From a virus: a DNA stretch of 31,238 nt. Where the stretch lies: IMG/VR virus record IMGVR_UViG_3300044729_002663, positions 1 through 31,238 of that record; one strand, written 5' to 3'. Positions within the stretch are counted from its first letter, which is position 1; every line of letters starts with the position of its first letter. The translations under genes were made by a program, and so were the position numbers. The notes under the pieces were generated by a model, which saw only the letters and a list, made by a program, of their open reading frames with translations, was not told the DNA's origin and ran no database searches. Below, in pieces: positions 1 to 8,780 of the stretch.

Positions 1-213
1 CCATGCAAATCATCAACAAAGCCATTGATGATGATTATCGAAATTGGCAGGCCAACATCGATGCGAAAAACAAATCCTTTTTGAATCAGCGTCAATATAT
101 CAACGATTTGCAAGGCCAGTTTAAAGACAAGCGAGAACTGGCTTTAGCTCAAAAAGCATTAGCCTATGATCGAGCCAATGCTCAGTTGATGGAGATTGCT
201 TCGAAACGAAAAG
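1..213. repeat. Contig-end overlap, left copy (circular closure)
   Basis: Bases 1-213 match 31026-31238 except at three positions (23/31048, 53/31078 and 86/31111). In the reading frame that crosses both copies, all three differences fall on third codon positions and leave the protein unchanged. The gene starting at 30461 runs in frame through the right copy and joins the open frame here. I infer that one copy is an assembly overlap of a circularly permuted or terminally redundant genome about 31,025 bp long. The silent mismatches look like strain variation rather than sequencing error. Confidence 0.9.
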
Positions 214-920
214 GCTTAGAAGCATTGCCACAGTTTCAGGCTCTTCAAGCAAACATTTTAGACAATCGAAATAAGCAATATTTAGAACTCGCTAAGCTTA
301 AAGCTGAAACCGCGAAGGCGGAAAGAGAAGCATCAGCAGAACAATTGCCTAAGTTTGGGGATATTAAACAAAATGAATTTTTAGCAGCAACTTTTGCCAC
401 AAGAGGCAATCAAGCAGAACAGTTGTTATCTGAATTAGATCAAGAAGGATTCAATCCAGCTTCATTAGGAGTTGGCGCTCAAACATTTTTCCTTCCTGAA
501 CGAGTAAAATCATCAAATTTAAAAAAATATGAGCAAGCGGCCAGTAATTTTATTACCGCTGTTTTAAGGAAAGAATCAGGCGCTGCGATTGCTAAAGATG
601 AATTTGAAAGAGAATATCAAAAATACTTTGCGCAGCCTGGTGACTCATCAGACATTTTGCAACAAAAAGCTCAAGCGCGACAAATTGCACTTGCTGGTTT
701 AAGAGCGGAAGGACAAAGGGCGTTGCCTTATGTGACAGGTCAACTTCAGGCAGCTCAACCTGCTGCTCCTGTACAAAGACAGGCGTCGAGAATTACGCCA
801 GCTTTACAAGCTCAGGCACAAGCTCAAATGCAAGCCGCCACACAGGCTTTGCAAAAGAATCCGAATGATGCGGTTGCTAAACAAGTTCTCGAACGAGCAA
901 AATTGATTTTGGGGCAATAA
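1..920 (+). CDS. Internal virion/ejection-like protein, C-terminal part (gene starts at 30461 across the junction)
   Basis: This is the downstream 305 codons of a 494-codon gene whose first 189 codons lie at 30461-31027. The Met codon at base 3 is internal, not the start. The protein is rich in Gln, Ala, Lys and Glu and looks mostly helical. It has a long coiled-coil-like stretch near the start of this segment and an Ala/Gln-rich tail. It sits between two other large Ala/Gln-rich genes downstream of the tail genes, where podoviruses place proteins that are packed in the head and ejected with the DNA. The stop codon TAA overlaps the ATG of the next gene. The function is inferred from position and composition, not from a recognised domain. 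Confidence 0.7.
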   Translation, partial: MQIINKAIDDDYRNWQANIDAKNKSFLNQRQYINDLQGQFKDKRELALAQKALAYDRANAQLMEIASKRKGLEALPQFQALQANILDNRNKQYLELAKLKAETAKAEREASAEQLPKFGDIKQNEFLAATFATRGNQAEQLLSELDQEGFNPASLGVGAQTFFLPERVKSSNLKKYEQAASNFITAVLRKESGAAIAKDEFEREYQKYFAQPGDSSDILQQKAQARQIALAGLRAEGQRALPYVTGQLQAAQPAAPVQRQASRITPALQAQAQAQMQAATQALQKNPNDAVAKQVLERAKLILGQ

Positions 921-3505
921 TGGCAGAGTTAATGGATCCAAATGAGTTTCTGAAACAAACTGAGTTTGCTGTGCCTCCTGCGCAGCCTCAAGCAGAGCAA
1001 CCATCATTGATGGATCCTAACGACTTTCTAAAACAAACTGAGTTTGTCGAATTTGAGGGACTGGGGCCTAAAGCCGCAGCTCTTGGCGCTGGTGTTGCTC
1101 GGGGTGTTACTTTTGGACTTTCCGATGTGGCTTTAAGAAGCTTAGGCGTTTCCAAAGACACCTTAGCCAATTTAAAAAAATATCAGCCTGGCTTGTCTTT
1201 GACAGGTGAGTTAACAGGTGCGATTGGACCAACACTTCTTTCGGGAGGAGTTGGAGGAGTTGCAACAGCGGCACGACTTGCGTCTGCCCCTGTTCGAGCT
1301 GTGGCAAAAGCTGGTCAATTAGCTGAAGGCGCACTCGCTCGTCGTTTTGTTTCAGAGGCAGCCAAAGGCTCTGCACGAAAGGTTCTCGAAGGTGCCGCGA
1401 CAAAAGGTTTAGGCTCAGCCGTTGAGGGGTTAGCTTATGGTGCAGGACAGGTCATATCTGAGGCTGCTTTGGGAGATCCTAAAGAAGTCGCAGAAAATGC
1501 GGTGGCTACCTTGGGCGTTTCGGCACTATTGGGTGGTGCTTTTGGAGCGGGAACTAAAATAGCGGGTGCCGTTGTAAAAGGCACAGCAGAAACCCTGAAG
1601 CCTCAGCTTAAGAATTTAAAGCAAAATCTCATCGGTATTAGTGATGATGCCGCCAAAACCATTCTTGAAAAACCAGAACAGGTCCGAGGTTTGGCTCAAT
1701 ATGGTGACGATGTTGATGAAATCTTTAAAAACTTTGCGACTGAAAAATCCGCTCAAGCTTCAACAGCTCGCTATGATTTGATTGAAAAGGTTAAGTCAGA
1801 AGTTAAAGATCTTATAGAAAAAAATGGGCTACAGGGAAAAAGCGTTTCTGTTTCATCATTGTTAGATGCGATTGATGAAACAAAATCTCGAATTAGTCCT
1901 CGCGGAAAAGCGGTGACAAAAGAGGTTCAATCTTCTCTCAAAAATCTCAATCAAATCGAAAACAGCTTTTTGCAGTATGTAAAAACATCTGCCGGATTGG
2001 CCGATGAGCTGCCTCTTGTTCAGGTTAAAGATCTTGTAAAGTCAGATAATTTAAAACTAAACGCATTAGATTTAAATGATCTGAAGGCGCAATATTACGC
2101 GAGCACAAAAGATGCGTTTTTGGTTGGCAAATCAGATCCCATCAATTCTCTTTATGAAAGACTTGGCGGTCTTGCCAACAAGGCCCTCGATAAAATTGAT
2201 CCATCAATTCGATCTGCTAATGCAAAGCTTTCTAAAACGTTATCAGCTCAAGAAAAGCTTAAAAATCTTGGACTGTTTGATCGATACGAATTTGATCCTG
2301 AAAAGTTTAAAAAAGTTTTTGTTGCTAAGGGTGACAAGTGGGTTGAGTACAAAGACGCACTGAAAGTGCTGGATGAGAATTGGGGAACTAATCTCGTTGA
2401 GGCTGCGGAGCTTGGAAGGGCTTATAAAGAGCTGTTTCCTAAAGATGTGATCAGTCGATATTTTACAGGACGAGCAGTCTTAGCACCGACAATCGGTGGG
2501 GCGGCTGGAGCGTTGCTTGGTGGTCCCATAGGAGCGGCTGGTGGTGCTTTGGCATCTGCGGCGTTAGCTTCACCTCTTGCGACAGAGCTTAAATTAAAGT
2601 CAGCCAATGCGATTGAAGATCTCATTAGCAAAAGACTTTTGCCAGCTGGTCAAAAGTTCGGGCAAATGAACAAATACGTTCCTGAAAATTTAGCCCCTTT
2701 TATCAGTGGAAAGATTGCGGCTTTAACGACTCTCGAAAGACAAAATCAAAAGGTTGATCGACAAATCAACTCAGCCATCAATGGGTTTTTAAGCCCTGAT
2801 TCTTTTGAGCAAGCGCCTACTAATATTGATGCTCTTAAGGGCGTCTCGTTTACGAAGCCTTATTCTAAAAGCATTGATGATCGAATCGATGCGTTTAATA
2901 AGCGCCTTTCAGAGATCATTCAAGTTGGATCAAACCTGGATTCATTGAATGAAACGATTGCGAAAAACACTCAAGCAGTGAACTTAATTGCTCCTACTGT
3001 TGCGAGCGAAATGCTTGCTAAGGGAGTTCAAGCCACCCAGTTTTTGCTTTCAAAAGCGCCCCAAAATCCTGTGGCAGATCCTTTACAGCCACAGAAAACT
3101 GACTGGCAGCCGAGTGATGCACAGTTGGCTAAGTTTGAACGCTATGTTGAGGCCGTTGAAAATCCTTTGGCTATTTTCAAAGATCTCAAATCGGGGATTA
3201 TTACGAATGAGCAGGTAGAAACGATTCGGGCCTTGTACCCATCAATCTATGACAAACTTGTCACGGGCTTAAGAGCCAGGATTGCTGAGAGTAAAAAGCC
3301 CGTTAGTTACGCTCAAAAGAATCAGCTTTCGGTATTATTTCAAGAGCCTTTGACGCAGTTGCACAAGCCTCAGACGCTTGCAATGCTTCAAAAGCCGATT
3401 CAACAACAAGCGCCTCAAGGTGCGCCTCGATTTTCAGCACAGAGCCGAAAGCTCGTATTGAATAATTTAACAGAAACGCAAAGAATAGAAGCGGGAGAAG
3501 GATAA
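920..3505 (+). CDS. Large internal virion/DNA-ejection-like protein (861 aa)
   Basis: The start ATG overlaps the upstream stop by one base (TAATG). The N-terminus carries two copies of a 13-residue motif (LMDPN-E/D-FLKQTEF) at residues 4-16 and 30-42. A Gly/Ala-rich hydrophobic stretch follows at about residues 48-67, and a second, strongly hydrophobic Gly/Ala segment lies at about 518-552, flanked by long charged helical regions. Large helical proteins with amphipathic or hydrophobic Gly/Ala segments next to tail genes are typical of podoviral ejection proteins that form a conduit through the host envelope. I see no clear peptidoglycan-hydrolase motif. The assignment is contextual. Confidence 0.65.
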   Translation: MAELMDPNEFLKQTEFAVPPAQPQAEQPSLMDPNDFLKQTEFVEFEGLGPKAAALGAGVARGVTFGLSDVALRSLGVSKDTLANLKKYQPGLSLTGELTGAIGPTLLSGGVGGVATAARLASAPVRAVAKAGQLAEGALARRFVSEAAKGSARKVLEGAATKGLGSAVEGLAYGAGQVISEAALGDPKEVAENAVATLGVSALLGGAFGAGTKIAGAVVKGTAETLKPQLKNLKQNLIGISDDAAKTILEKPEQVRGLAQYGDDVDEIFKNFATEKSAQASTARYDLIEKVKSEVKDLIEKNGLQGKSVSVSSLLDAIDETKSRISPRGKAVTKEVQSSLKNLNQIENSFLQYVKTSAGLADELPLVQVKDLVKSDNLKLNALDLNDLKAQYYASTKDAFLVGKSDPINSLYERLGGLANKALDKIDPSIRSANAKLSKTLSAQEKLKNLGLFDRYEFDPEKFKKVFVAKGDKWVEYKDALKVLDENWGTNLVEAAELGRAYKELFPKDVISRYFTGRAVLAPTIGGAAGALLGGPIGAAGGALASAALASPLATELKLKSANAIEDLISKRLLPAGQKFGQMNKYVPENLAPFISGKIAALTTLERQNQKVDRQINSAINGFLSPDSFEQAPTNIDALKGVSFTKPYSKSIDDRIDAFNKRLSEIIQVGSNLDSLNETIAKNTQAVNLIAPTVASEMLAKGVQATQFLLSKAPQNPVADPLQPQKTDWQPSDAQLAKFERYVEAVENPLAIFKDLKSGIITNEQVETIRALYPSIYDKLVTGLRARIAESKKPVSYAQKNQLSVLFQEPLTQLHKPQTLAMLQKPIQQQAPQGAPRFSAQSRKLVLNNLTETQRIEAGEG

Positions 3506-3885
3506 TGTCAGGATCTAGAGCACGATTAGTTAGCGCGCAAATTTATAATGCCGCAACAATGACAGGAACAGGTGTAAACCTATCAAGTGAAATTGATGTG
3601 TCTCAAGCAGAGATTGCAGCGATTGAACTTGTTTGGACTGGAACCCCTACGGGAACTTTCCAAATTCAAGCGGCTGTTCAAATCCTCGGTGGTGGTGCTG
3701 CTGGTGGTACGGGAGCTGGGGTAACTTGGCAAAATATCATCTCACCCGCTCCGACGGCTTCGGGCGCAGCGGGCCAGCATTTGATTAACTTGTCAGATTT
3801 TGGATTTAGCAAGTTGCGCGTTGAATACACAAATGCGTCAGGAACTGGAACACTGAACGGTTATATCACCGTGAAAGGGCAGTAA
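3505..3885 (+). CDS. Small beta-rich virion protein, unknown function (126 aa)
   Basis: The ATG overlaps the upstream stop, so translation is probably coupled. The protein is Gly/Thr/Ala/Ser-rich with alternating hydrophobic residues, typical of a small beta-sandwich, and has a Gly-rich loop near residues 68-78. It resembles in style the small decoration or fibre-associated proteins found in podoviral tail blocks. It lies between the ejection-protein gene and a tail-fibre-like gene. I recognise no specific family. Confidence 0.6.
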   Translation: MSGSRARLVSAQIYNAATMTGTGVNLSSEIDVSQAEIAAIELVWTGTPTGTFQIQAAVQILGGGAAGGTGAGVTWQNIISPAPTASGAAGQHLINLSDFGFSKLRVEYTNASGTGTLNGYITVKGQ

Positions 3886-3886
3886 G

Positions 3887-5194
3887 ATGGCATTTTTTAC
3901 TTATCCTCCGAATGAAGCAATTTCGCCTTTATTCACTCAAATTTCAGTGAGTAGCATTACGACAGGAACTAACGTTTTTGGTTCTGAAACCGTTGCTAGC
4001 TCAATTACAAGCTTTTCGTATATTAAACCGGCAGATGTGGGAACGCTTGACGGGAGAACGGTCGGCATTCGAGCACGAGTCACTGGAAACACGAATCAAA
4101 CCACAGGCGCTACTATTGCTTTAAGAGCAGAAGCCAGGCGTTCAACAATGAGCGCTTCTGTTTCTGATACAGCATCTTTTACGGCATTGAGTTTGGGCAA
4201 AGGCGCATTAATTGATTTTACCGCTGCAAGTATTCCTGCGACTTACACAAGCACAGGAACTCATCGAGCGATTTTGATCGATCAAGTTTTCGGATCTAAC
4301 CTGACCGGAAACACCTTGGCGATTTCAAATATTTTTGGAATTGAGTTTGTCGCCGATTCACAAGCCAACACGGGCCGAAAAGCCAATATTAAAATGAATG
4401 CTTTGAGCGGCGGCACTGTTGGCAATGCTCAAATTGCTGACAATGATGCTTACTCGGGTTCATGGTTTATCAATAGCACGAGTACAGCACAATCACAATT
4501 AAGTGGCATTGTAGGGTTGGGAGCAAGTCCTAATGCTGCTTTTGGATTAAGAGTTGGTCACACCGCGCTGACAGGAACGGGACAAGTAGGAATTAGTATT
4601 GATGCTGTAGCATCAACGGCTGCAACTAGTAGTATGTCGGGAATCACTTCTGGTCCGTCAACAGCCAACAGTGCGTTTACTTGTGGTCTGTTCATGGCTT
4701 TTAATGCCTCAAACACTGCAAAAGGTGCTGCAAGTACAATTACTCGTCACGTCATGTACTATGGAGCCACTCCTACTCAAGGAACAAATAACGCTTTTAT
4801 CGCAGACAACACGTCATTCACTGGCTCATGGTTTATCAATAGCACCACGACGAACAAATCAAGTTTCACGGGAGCGATTGCGACTGTTAGATTTGATGTG
4901 GCTTCAGCGGCAACGATTACGGCTCTTGATTCCACGCGAAATTTTGTGAAGTTAACAGGTAGTACCGCAACAGCGCTGCAAGGGATCACAGCTGGAATTG
5001 ACGGACAAAGACTAACTCTTGTTAACCTAACAGGCGCTAACCTGACGGTAGCTCATGAAAATGCAGGCGCTACAGCAGCGAACCGAATCACAACGATGAC
5101 GGGTGCTGACATTGCAACCACTGCAAACGGTGCCGCCGAGTTTATTTATGATACAAGTTCATCACGCTGGATTTGTCTCTACGTAACGGCATAA
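3887..5194 (+). CDS. Tail fibre-like protein (435 aa)
   Basis: The protein is Thr/Ser/Ala/Gly-rich with low charge and strong beta-strand periodicity, typical of trimeric fibres. It contains an internal repeat: a GSWFINST core occurs twice about 122 residues apart, backed by an identical 20-nt DNA repeat at 4460-4479 and 4826-4845. The C-terminal roughly 100 residues (around GITAGIDGQRLTLVN onwards, ending in SSSRWICLYV) resemble the terminal beta-domain seen on many phage fibres and capsid appendages. It begins 2 bp after the preceding stop. Role inferred: host attachment or a virion surface appendage. Confidence 0.65.
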   Translation: MAFFTYPPNEAISPLFTQISVSSITTGTNVFGSETVASSITSFSYIKPADVGTLDGRTVGIRARVTGNTNQTTGATIALRAEARRSTMSASVSDTASFTALSLGKGALIDFTAASIPATYTSTGTHRAILIDQVFGSNLTGNTLAISNIFGIEFVADSQANTGRKANIKMNALSGGTVGNAQIADNDAYSGSWFINSTSTAQSQLSGIVGLGASPNAAFGLRVGHTALTGTGQVGISIDAVASTAATSSMSGITSGPSTANSAFTCGLFMAFNASNTAKGAASTITRHVMYYGATPTQGTNNAFIADNTSFTGSWFINSTTTNKSSFTGAIATVRFDVASAATITALDSTRNFVKLTGSTATALQGITAGIDGQRLTLVNLTGANLTVAHENAGATAANRITTMTGADIATTANGAAEFIYDTSSSRWICLYVTA

Positions 5195-5204
5195 GGGGGA
5201 ATTT

Positions 5205-5732
5205 ATGATTGCACAGGTAGTTGGTGTTGATGATGTCATTTCGGTCACGCCAACCTTAGATACTTCCGCTTATGCGAGCGGAGACAGACTAGGAACCATT
5301 CACACAATCACGGGTGCTTTCAGACGAATGAATCGTTCGTATGATAACAATCCTGCGATTGCAAAAGATGCTCCTAATCAGTGCGCCAAAGTGGTTTTGC
5401 AAAGTATCGTGATTATCGATCAAGCGCTGCAAAGTCAGCCGATGGACATTTTGTTTTTCGATGAATTGCCAACAGTAGCGAGTGCAGATAACTCGCCCAT
5501 TGATATTTCAGATGCTGAAATGATCGCAAAATGCATTGGCTCAATTACTATTGATGCGCCCTATATTGCTTTAGCCGCAAACTCAGTGGTTACGGAAAGC
5601 AACCTAGGTTTGTTGCTCAAGCAAAAATCAACAGCGGCAGATGGTAACCTTTATGCCGTTTGTATCATTCGAGGAATTGCGACCTATGCCGCAAGTTCGC
5701 TCGTGTTTCGTTATGGATTTTTGCAGGATTAA
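5205..5732 (+). CDS. Virion-associated protein of unknown function (175 aa)
   Basis: The start has a strong purine-rich ribosome site (AAGGGGG, 5 nt upstream). The product is acidic and beta-rich. It resembles small hypothetical proteins encoded beside fibre genes in environmental podoviruses, with no catalytic motif visible. It lies in the same operon between a fibre-like gene and the glycine-rich modules, so a role in the virion surface or fibre assembly is likely. I cannot assign a family. Confidence 0.6.
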   Translation: MIAQVVGVDDVISVTPTLDTSAYASGDRLGTIHTITGAFRRMNRSYDNNPAIAKDAPNQCAKVVLQSIVIIDQALQSQPMDILFFDELPTVASADNSPIDISDAEMIAKCIGSITIDAPYIALAANSVVTESNLGLLLKQKSTAADGNLYAVCIIRGIATYAASSLVFRYGFLQD

Positions 5733-5735
5733 ATC

Positions 5736-6596
5736 ATGCGATATGTGGCCACAAAACGCAGTGTGTTTTTTAATCACACAAGTGATGTTTTTTTAGGCAC
5801 ACAAAACGGACAATATGGCGACGGCTCCGACTTGGACGTGGTTGTAAATACAACGATTACACTTGTTCGCGATCAATACTATAACAACTTAACAATCAAC
5901 AGCTCTGGGATTATCAACACGGCAAGTTATAGAATTTTTGTAGCTGGTGTTTTGACCATGCGTCCTGGTGCCATCATTCAAAACAATGGAAACGCTGGAA
6001 GTGGTGTCACGCGCGGCTCTGGAATCGCTAACGCGGTTTTTGGTGGAAGTGGTCAGGGAGGAACCGGCGCAACATTTCCGACTGTAGCGGGGACTGCTGG
6101 CAGTGGAAACACAGATGGGCATGGTGGCTCTGGCGGTGCAGGTGGTGGTGCTAGCGGTGGAACTGGTGGAATAAATGCGATTAACAATTTAAACACGGGT
6201 TCATTTTATTTTGGTGCGTGGCCTTTGCAAATTAAAGGATCGACTATTGCTGGGAACGTATACTGGTTTGGTGGTTGTGGTGGTGGTGGTGGAGAAGCTG
6301 TTTCAAATTTTGGAGGAGGAGGCGGCGCAGGAGCTGGAATTATTTTTATTGGTGCTCGAGCCATTGTTGCAGCTGCTGGCTCTTTTGTTCGTGCGATTGG
6401 TGGAAACGGTGGTAACGGAACTGGAGGAGCTGGAGGCGGCGGAGGCGGTGGTGGAGTAATTATTTGTTATACCGCTGGAAGTCCCACAAGAATCAACTGG
6501 ACTGCTAATGTTTCTGGCGGACTTGGTGGAACTGGCTCAACACCAGGAGTTAATGGCAACGCGGGACAATATTTGCTGATAGCGAGTAATGAATGA
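5736..6596 (+). CDS. Glycine-rich fibre/adhesin-like protein, single module (286 aa)
   Basis: One copy of a roughly 240-270-residue module. A beta-rich N-terminal part carries the pattern NTTxTLxRDxYYNNLTxxxxGxI and YRIFVxGxL, followed by NGN. Next comes a very Gly-rich region, then a hydrophobic strand segment around GAGIIFIGARAI, and a terminal poly-Gly run (GGGGGGGGVIICY). Glycine-rich regions of this type can pack as polyglycine helices and occur in phage adhesins. The gene overlaps the next one by four bases (ATGA), and that gene contains two more copies of the module. Receptor binding is an inference. Confidence 0.65.
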   Translation: MRYVATKRSVFFNHTSDVFLGTQNGQYGDGSDLDVVVNTTITLVRDQYYNNLTINSSGIINTASYRIFVAGVLTMRPGAIIQNNGNAGSGVTRGSGIANAVFGGSGQGGTGATFPTVAGTAGSGNTDGHGGSGGAGGGASGGTGGINAINNLNTGSFYFGAWPLQIKGSTIAGNVYWFGGCGGGGGEAVSNFGGGGGAGAGIIFIGARAIVAAAGSFVRAIGGNGGNGTGGAGGGGGGGGVIICYTAGSPTRINWTANVSGGLGGTGSTPGVNGNAGQYLLIASNE

Positions 6597-8212
6597 AAAA
6601 TGAATTTCGATTTGGTTCTGGCCGAGATGGCAACGTAGTTATTTCTGGAAACACCACGCTTTCAAGAGATATGCACTATCGAACCTTAGAAGTTAAGCCA
6701 GCGGGTAATTTGAACACGGGCCGTTATCGAATCTATGTTTCAGAGCTTTTGACATTAGATGGGGTTATTCAAGCGAATGGAAATGATGCGTCCGGTGCTT
6801 CGGGTGGTGGTCCTTTAGGTGCCGCTACTCTTGGCGGTGGTTCAAGAGGAGGTAACGGCGGAGTTGGGGCGGGACAAGCAGGAACGTCTCAAACAAACGC
6901 CATGGGTGGCGCTGGAGCATCAGGAGGCTTAGGATCGGGTGGAGCTGCGGGCGCAGGAGGGACGATAACTGCACCAACGGCAGCAAATGGCGGTGTGCAA
7001 ATCTGGCAAAGTGGTCCATATGCCTGGAACCCTAATTTGCCAGCAAGTGCCACGAAATTTAGCGGTGGTTCTGGTGGTGGTTCTGGCGGTGGTTCGGGAA
7101 GTGCAAACGGTGGGGGATCAGGATCGGGCGCGGGTGTCGTTCATATTTATGCAGCGAAAATTATTGGAACAGGTGCGATTCAAGCCGTAGGCGGTAAAGG
7201 TGCTGCAGGAACTGCAGTTAACTGCGGCGGTGGCGGCGGCGGCGGAGGTGGTTGTGTGGTGGTCTGTTCGACCACTAGACAAGCGGACTCCGGCATAACT
7301 GTTCAAGTCTCCGGTGGAACCGGCGGACTTTCTGGTGGCGGAACTGGTGTTAATGGAAGTGCTGGAGCTGCTGGGCGTTCATTTTGGCTTGATGAGGATT
7401 CGTGGATCTATGGAAATGCTGCAGATGGAAATGCAACGCTTGGAAACACAACACTTTCAAGAGACGTTTATTATAATAATTTAACCGTAACCGCTGGGGC
7501 TGTTATTACGACAGCGGGCTATCGAATCTTTATTAAAGGCATTTTGAATTTAAATGGCACCGGAGTCATTCGACGAAATGGGACCGCTGCATCGGGCACA
7601 AGTGGAGCTGCTGCTCTTACTGGGAATATGACCGCTGCATCGGGAGCTGGTGGAAACGGTGGCACAACAAACGGCGTTGTCGGAACGGGTGGCACAAGCT
7701 CTTTAGGTGCTACTGGTGGAAAAGGTGGCAACGGCAGTGGTGGAAACGGTGGAAGTGCAACGGCAGTGGTGGCACCTGGCTCTACCGGTGGGGGAACTGG
7801 AATTCCTCGCAGCCTTCCTTTTGCGCAAATTCCTACGATTCATGGAAACTCATTTTCTCGTTATAACGGCGGCGGTGGGGGTTCTGGTGGTGGTGGAAAC
7901 GCAACGAATGCCGGTGGTGGGGGTGGATCTGGTGGCGGGTCTGCGCTTGTTTTTGCTCGTTACATCGCGCCCGGTGGCGGCATAATTGAAGCTAAAGGTG
8001 GTAATGGAGGCTTGTCTCTCATTACGGGATGTGGCGGTGGTGGCGGCGGAGGCGGCGGTTTAGTCGTACTTGTAACATCTCAACCGACAAATACTTTAGG
8101 GCTTACGATTGATGTAACCGGTGGCGCCGGTGGCGCCGGTGGTGGCAGTGGTGGACTTAACGGAGATTCTGGACAAACAGGGCGAATTTATATTTTAAGA
8201 GGTGGACAATGA
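6593..8212 (+). CDS. Glycine-rich fibre/adhesin-like protein, two tandem modules (539 aa)
   Basis: Two tandem copies of the module in the gene upstream. Copy one covers roughly residues 1-260. Copy two begins near the WIYGNAADGN segment at about residue 265. Each has the N-terminal NTTLSRD, YRI, G-x-L-x-L and NGN/NGT signature, a Gly/Ser/Ala-rich middle, and a poly-Gly run before a short hydrophobic strand (CVVVCS, GLVVLVTS). A 9-nt GGTGGCGCC unit repeats in tandem near 8121-8145, which could vary by slippage. The start overlaps the upstream stop as ATGA. A likely surface-exposed adhesin or fibre; function inferred. Confidence 0.65.
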   Translation: MKNEFRFGSGRDGNVVISGNTTLSRDMHYRTLEVKPAGNLNTGRYRIYVSELLTLDGVIQANGNDASGASGGGPLGAATLGGGSRGGNGGVGAGQAGTSQTNAMGGAGASGGLGSGGAAGAGGTITAPTAANGGVQIWQSGPYAWNPNLPASATKFSGGSGGGSGGGSGSANGGGSGSGAGVVHIYAAKIIGTGAIQAVGGKGAAGTAVNCGGGGGGGGGCVVVCSTTRQADSGITVQVSGGTGGLSGGGTGVNGSAGAAGRSFWLDEDSWIYGNAADGNATLGNTTLSRDVYYNNLTVTAGAVITTAGYRIFIKGILNLNGTGVIRRNGTAASGTSGAAALTGNMTAASGAGGNGGTTNGVVGTGGTSSLGATGGKGGNGSGGNGGSATAVVAPGSTGGGTGIPRSLPFAQIPTIHGNSFSRYNGGGGGSGGGGNATNAGGGGGSGGGSALVFARYIAPGGGIIEAKGGNGGLSLITGCGGGGGGGGGLVVLVTSQPTNTLGLTIDVTGGAGGAGGGSGGLNGDSGQTGRIYILRGGQ

Positions 8213-8505
8213 AAGAATGGAAATTGATTCGTAAAGCGGACGGCTATTTGTCCATGGTTTATTTTCAGGTTTCTCAGCCTGATTTTAATCCTGCTTTTGG
8301 AGAGGAAAAAGATTTTCAATGGAGTTCTCGTGATGTTTCTGTTTCTGAATATGATGCCATTAAACGAGACCAGTTTGTTGAGCAATTGCCGATATTTTTA
8401 GCTGAGTTTTTAGAGGCTTATCATGAAAAAGAGTCTGAAGCGAAACCCGCTAAAATGAATGCGTTGATGCAAAAAATCTCTGACTTGAAAGCGTCTATTC
8501 TATGA
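8209..8505 (+). CDS. Small fibre-associated protein, unknown function (98 aa)
   Basis: The ATG overlaps the stop of the glycine-rich gene (ATGA), which suggests coupled translation. The protein is charged, with aromatic residues in the first half and a helical C-terminus from about residue 60. Small proteins immediately after a fibre gene often act as fibre assembly chaperones, and that is the most likely role here, but no family is recognised. It overlaps the start of the next gene by four bases. Confidence 0.55.
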   Translation: MKEWKLIRKADGYLSMVYFQVSQPDFNPAFGEEKDFQWSSRDVSVSEYDAIKRDQFVEQLPIFLAEFLEAYHEKESEAKPAKMNALMQKISDLKASIL

Positions 8506-8780
8506 AAGATGACTTTGCGTCTTGGACGTTAAAGCAACGAGTGCCTTTGGGCTGGTTGCTGACAACGATCATTGTCATGCTAAGTTCTTTAGCTGCTGCC
8601 GTGTCATTAGGCTCTAATCTTCATGAGTATTCATCAAGACTTGAGGCACAAGAGCGGGCGATGATTGATGTGGATAACACGCAACTTGAACTTAGGCGAA
8701 AGCTTGAGGCTATTGATCAGAGACTCTCAAGAATTGAGGGACAATTAGAATTTATTAGGACCAGATTGAATGGACGTTAA
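8502..8780 (+). CDS. Membrane-anchored coiled-coil protein of the lysis cassette (i-spanin- or holin-like, 92 aa)
   Basis: One hydrophobic transmembrane segment spans about residues 16-39. It is followed by a charged coiled-coil-like region to the C-terminus with heptad-like Leu/Ile spacing (LELRRKLEAIDQRLSRIEG). This layout, a short cytoplasmic N-terminus, one membrane span and a periplasmic coiled coil, fits an inner-membrane spanin, although small phage holins can look similar. It overlaps the lytic transglycosylase gene by 11 bp and the upstream gene by four. The lysis context is strong; the exact role is not settled. Confidence 0.55.
   Translation: MKDDFASWTLKQRVPLGWLLTTIIVMLSSLAAAVSLGSNLHEYSSRLEAQERAMIDVDNTQLELRRKLEAIDQRLSRIEGQLEFIRTRLNGR

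Noticed and set aside
6211-7985. Several frames inside the glycine-rich genes on both strands
   Set aside because: GGN-rich codons leave alternative frames open by chance. These frames give low-complexity Val/Leu or Pro-rich products.
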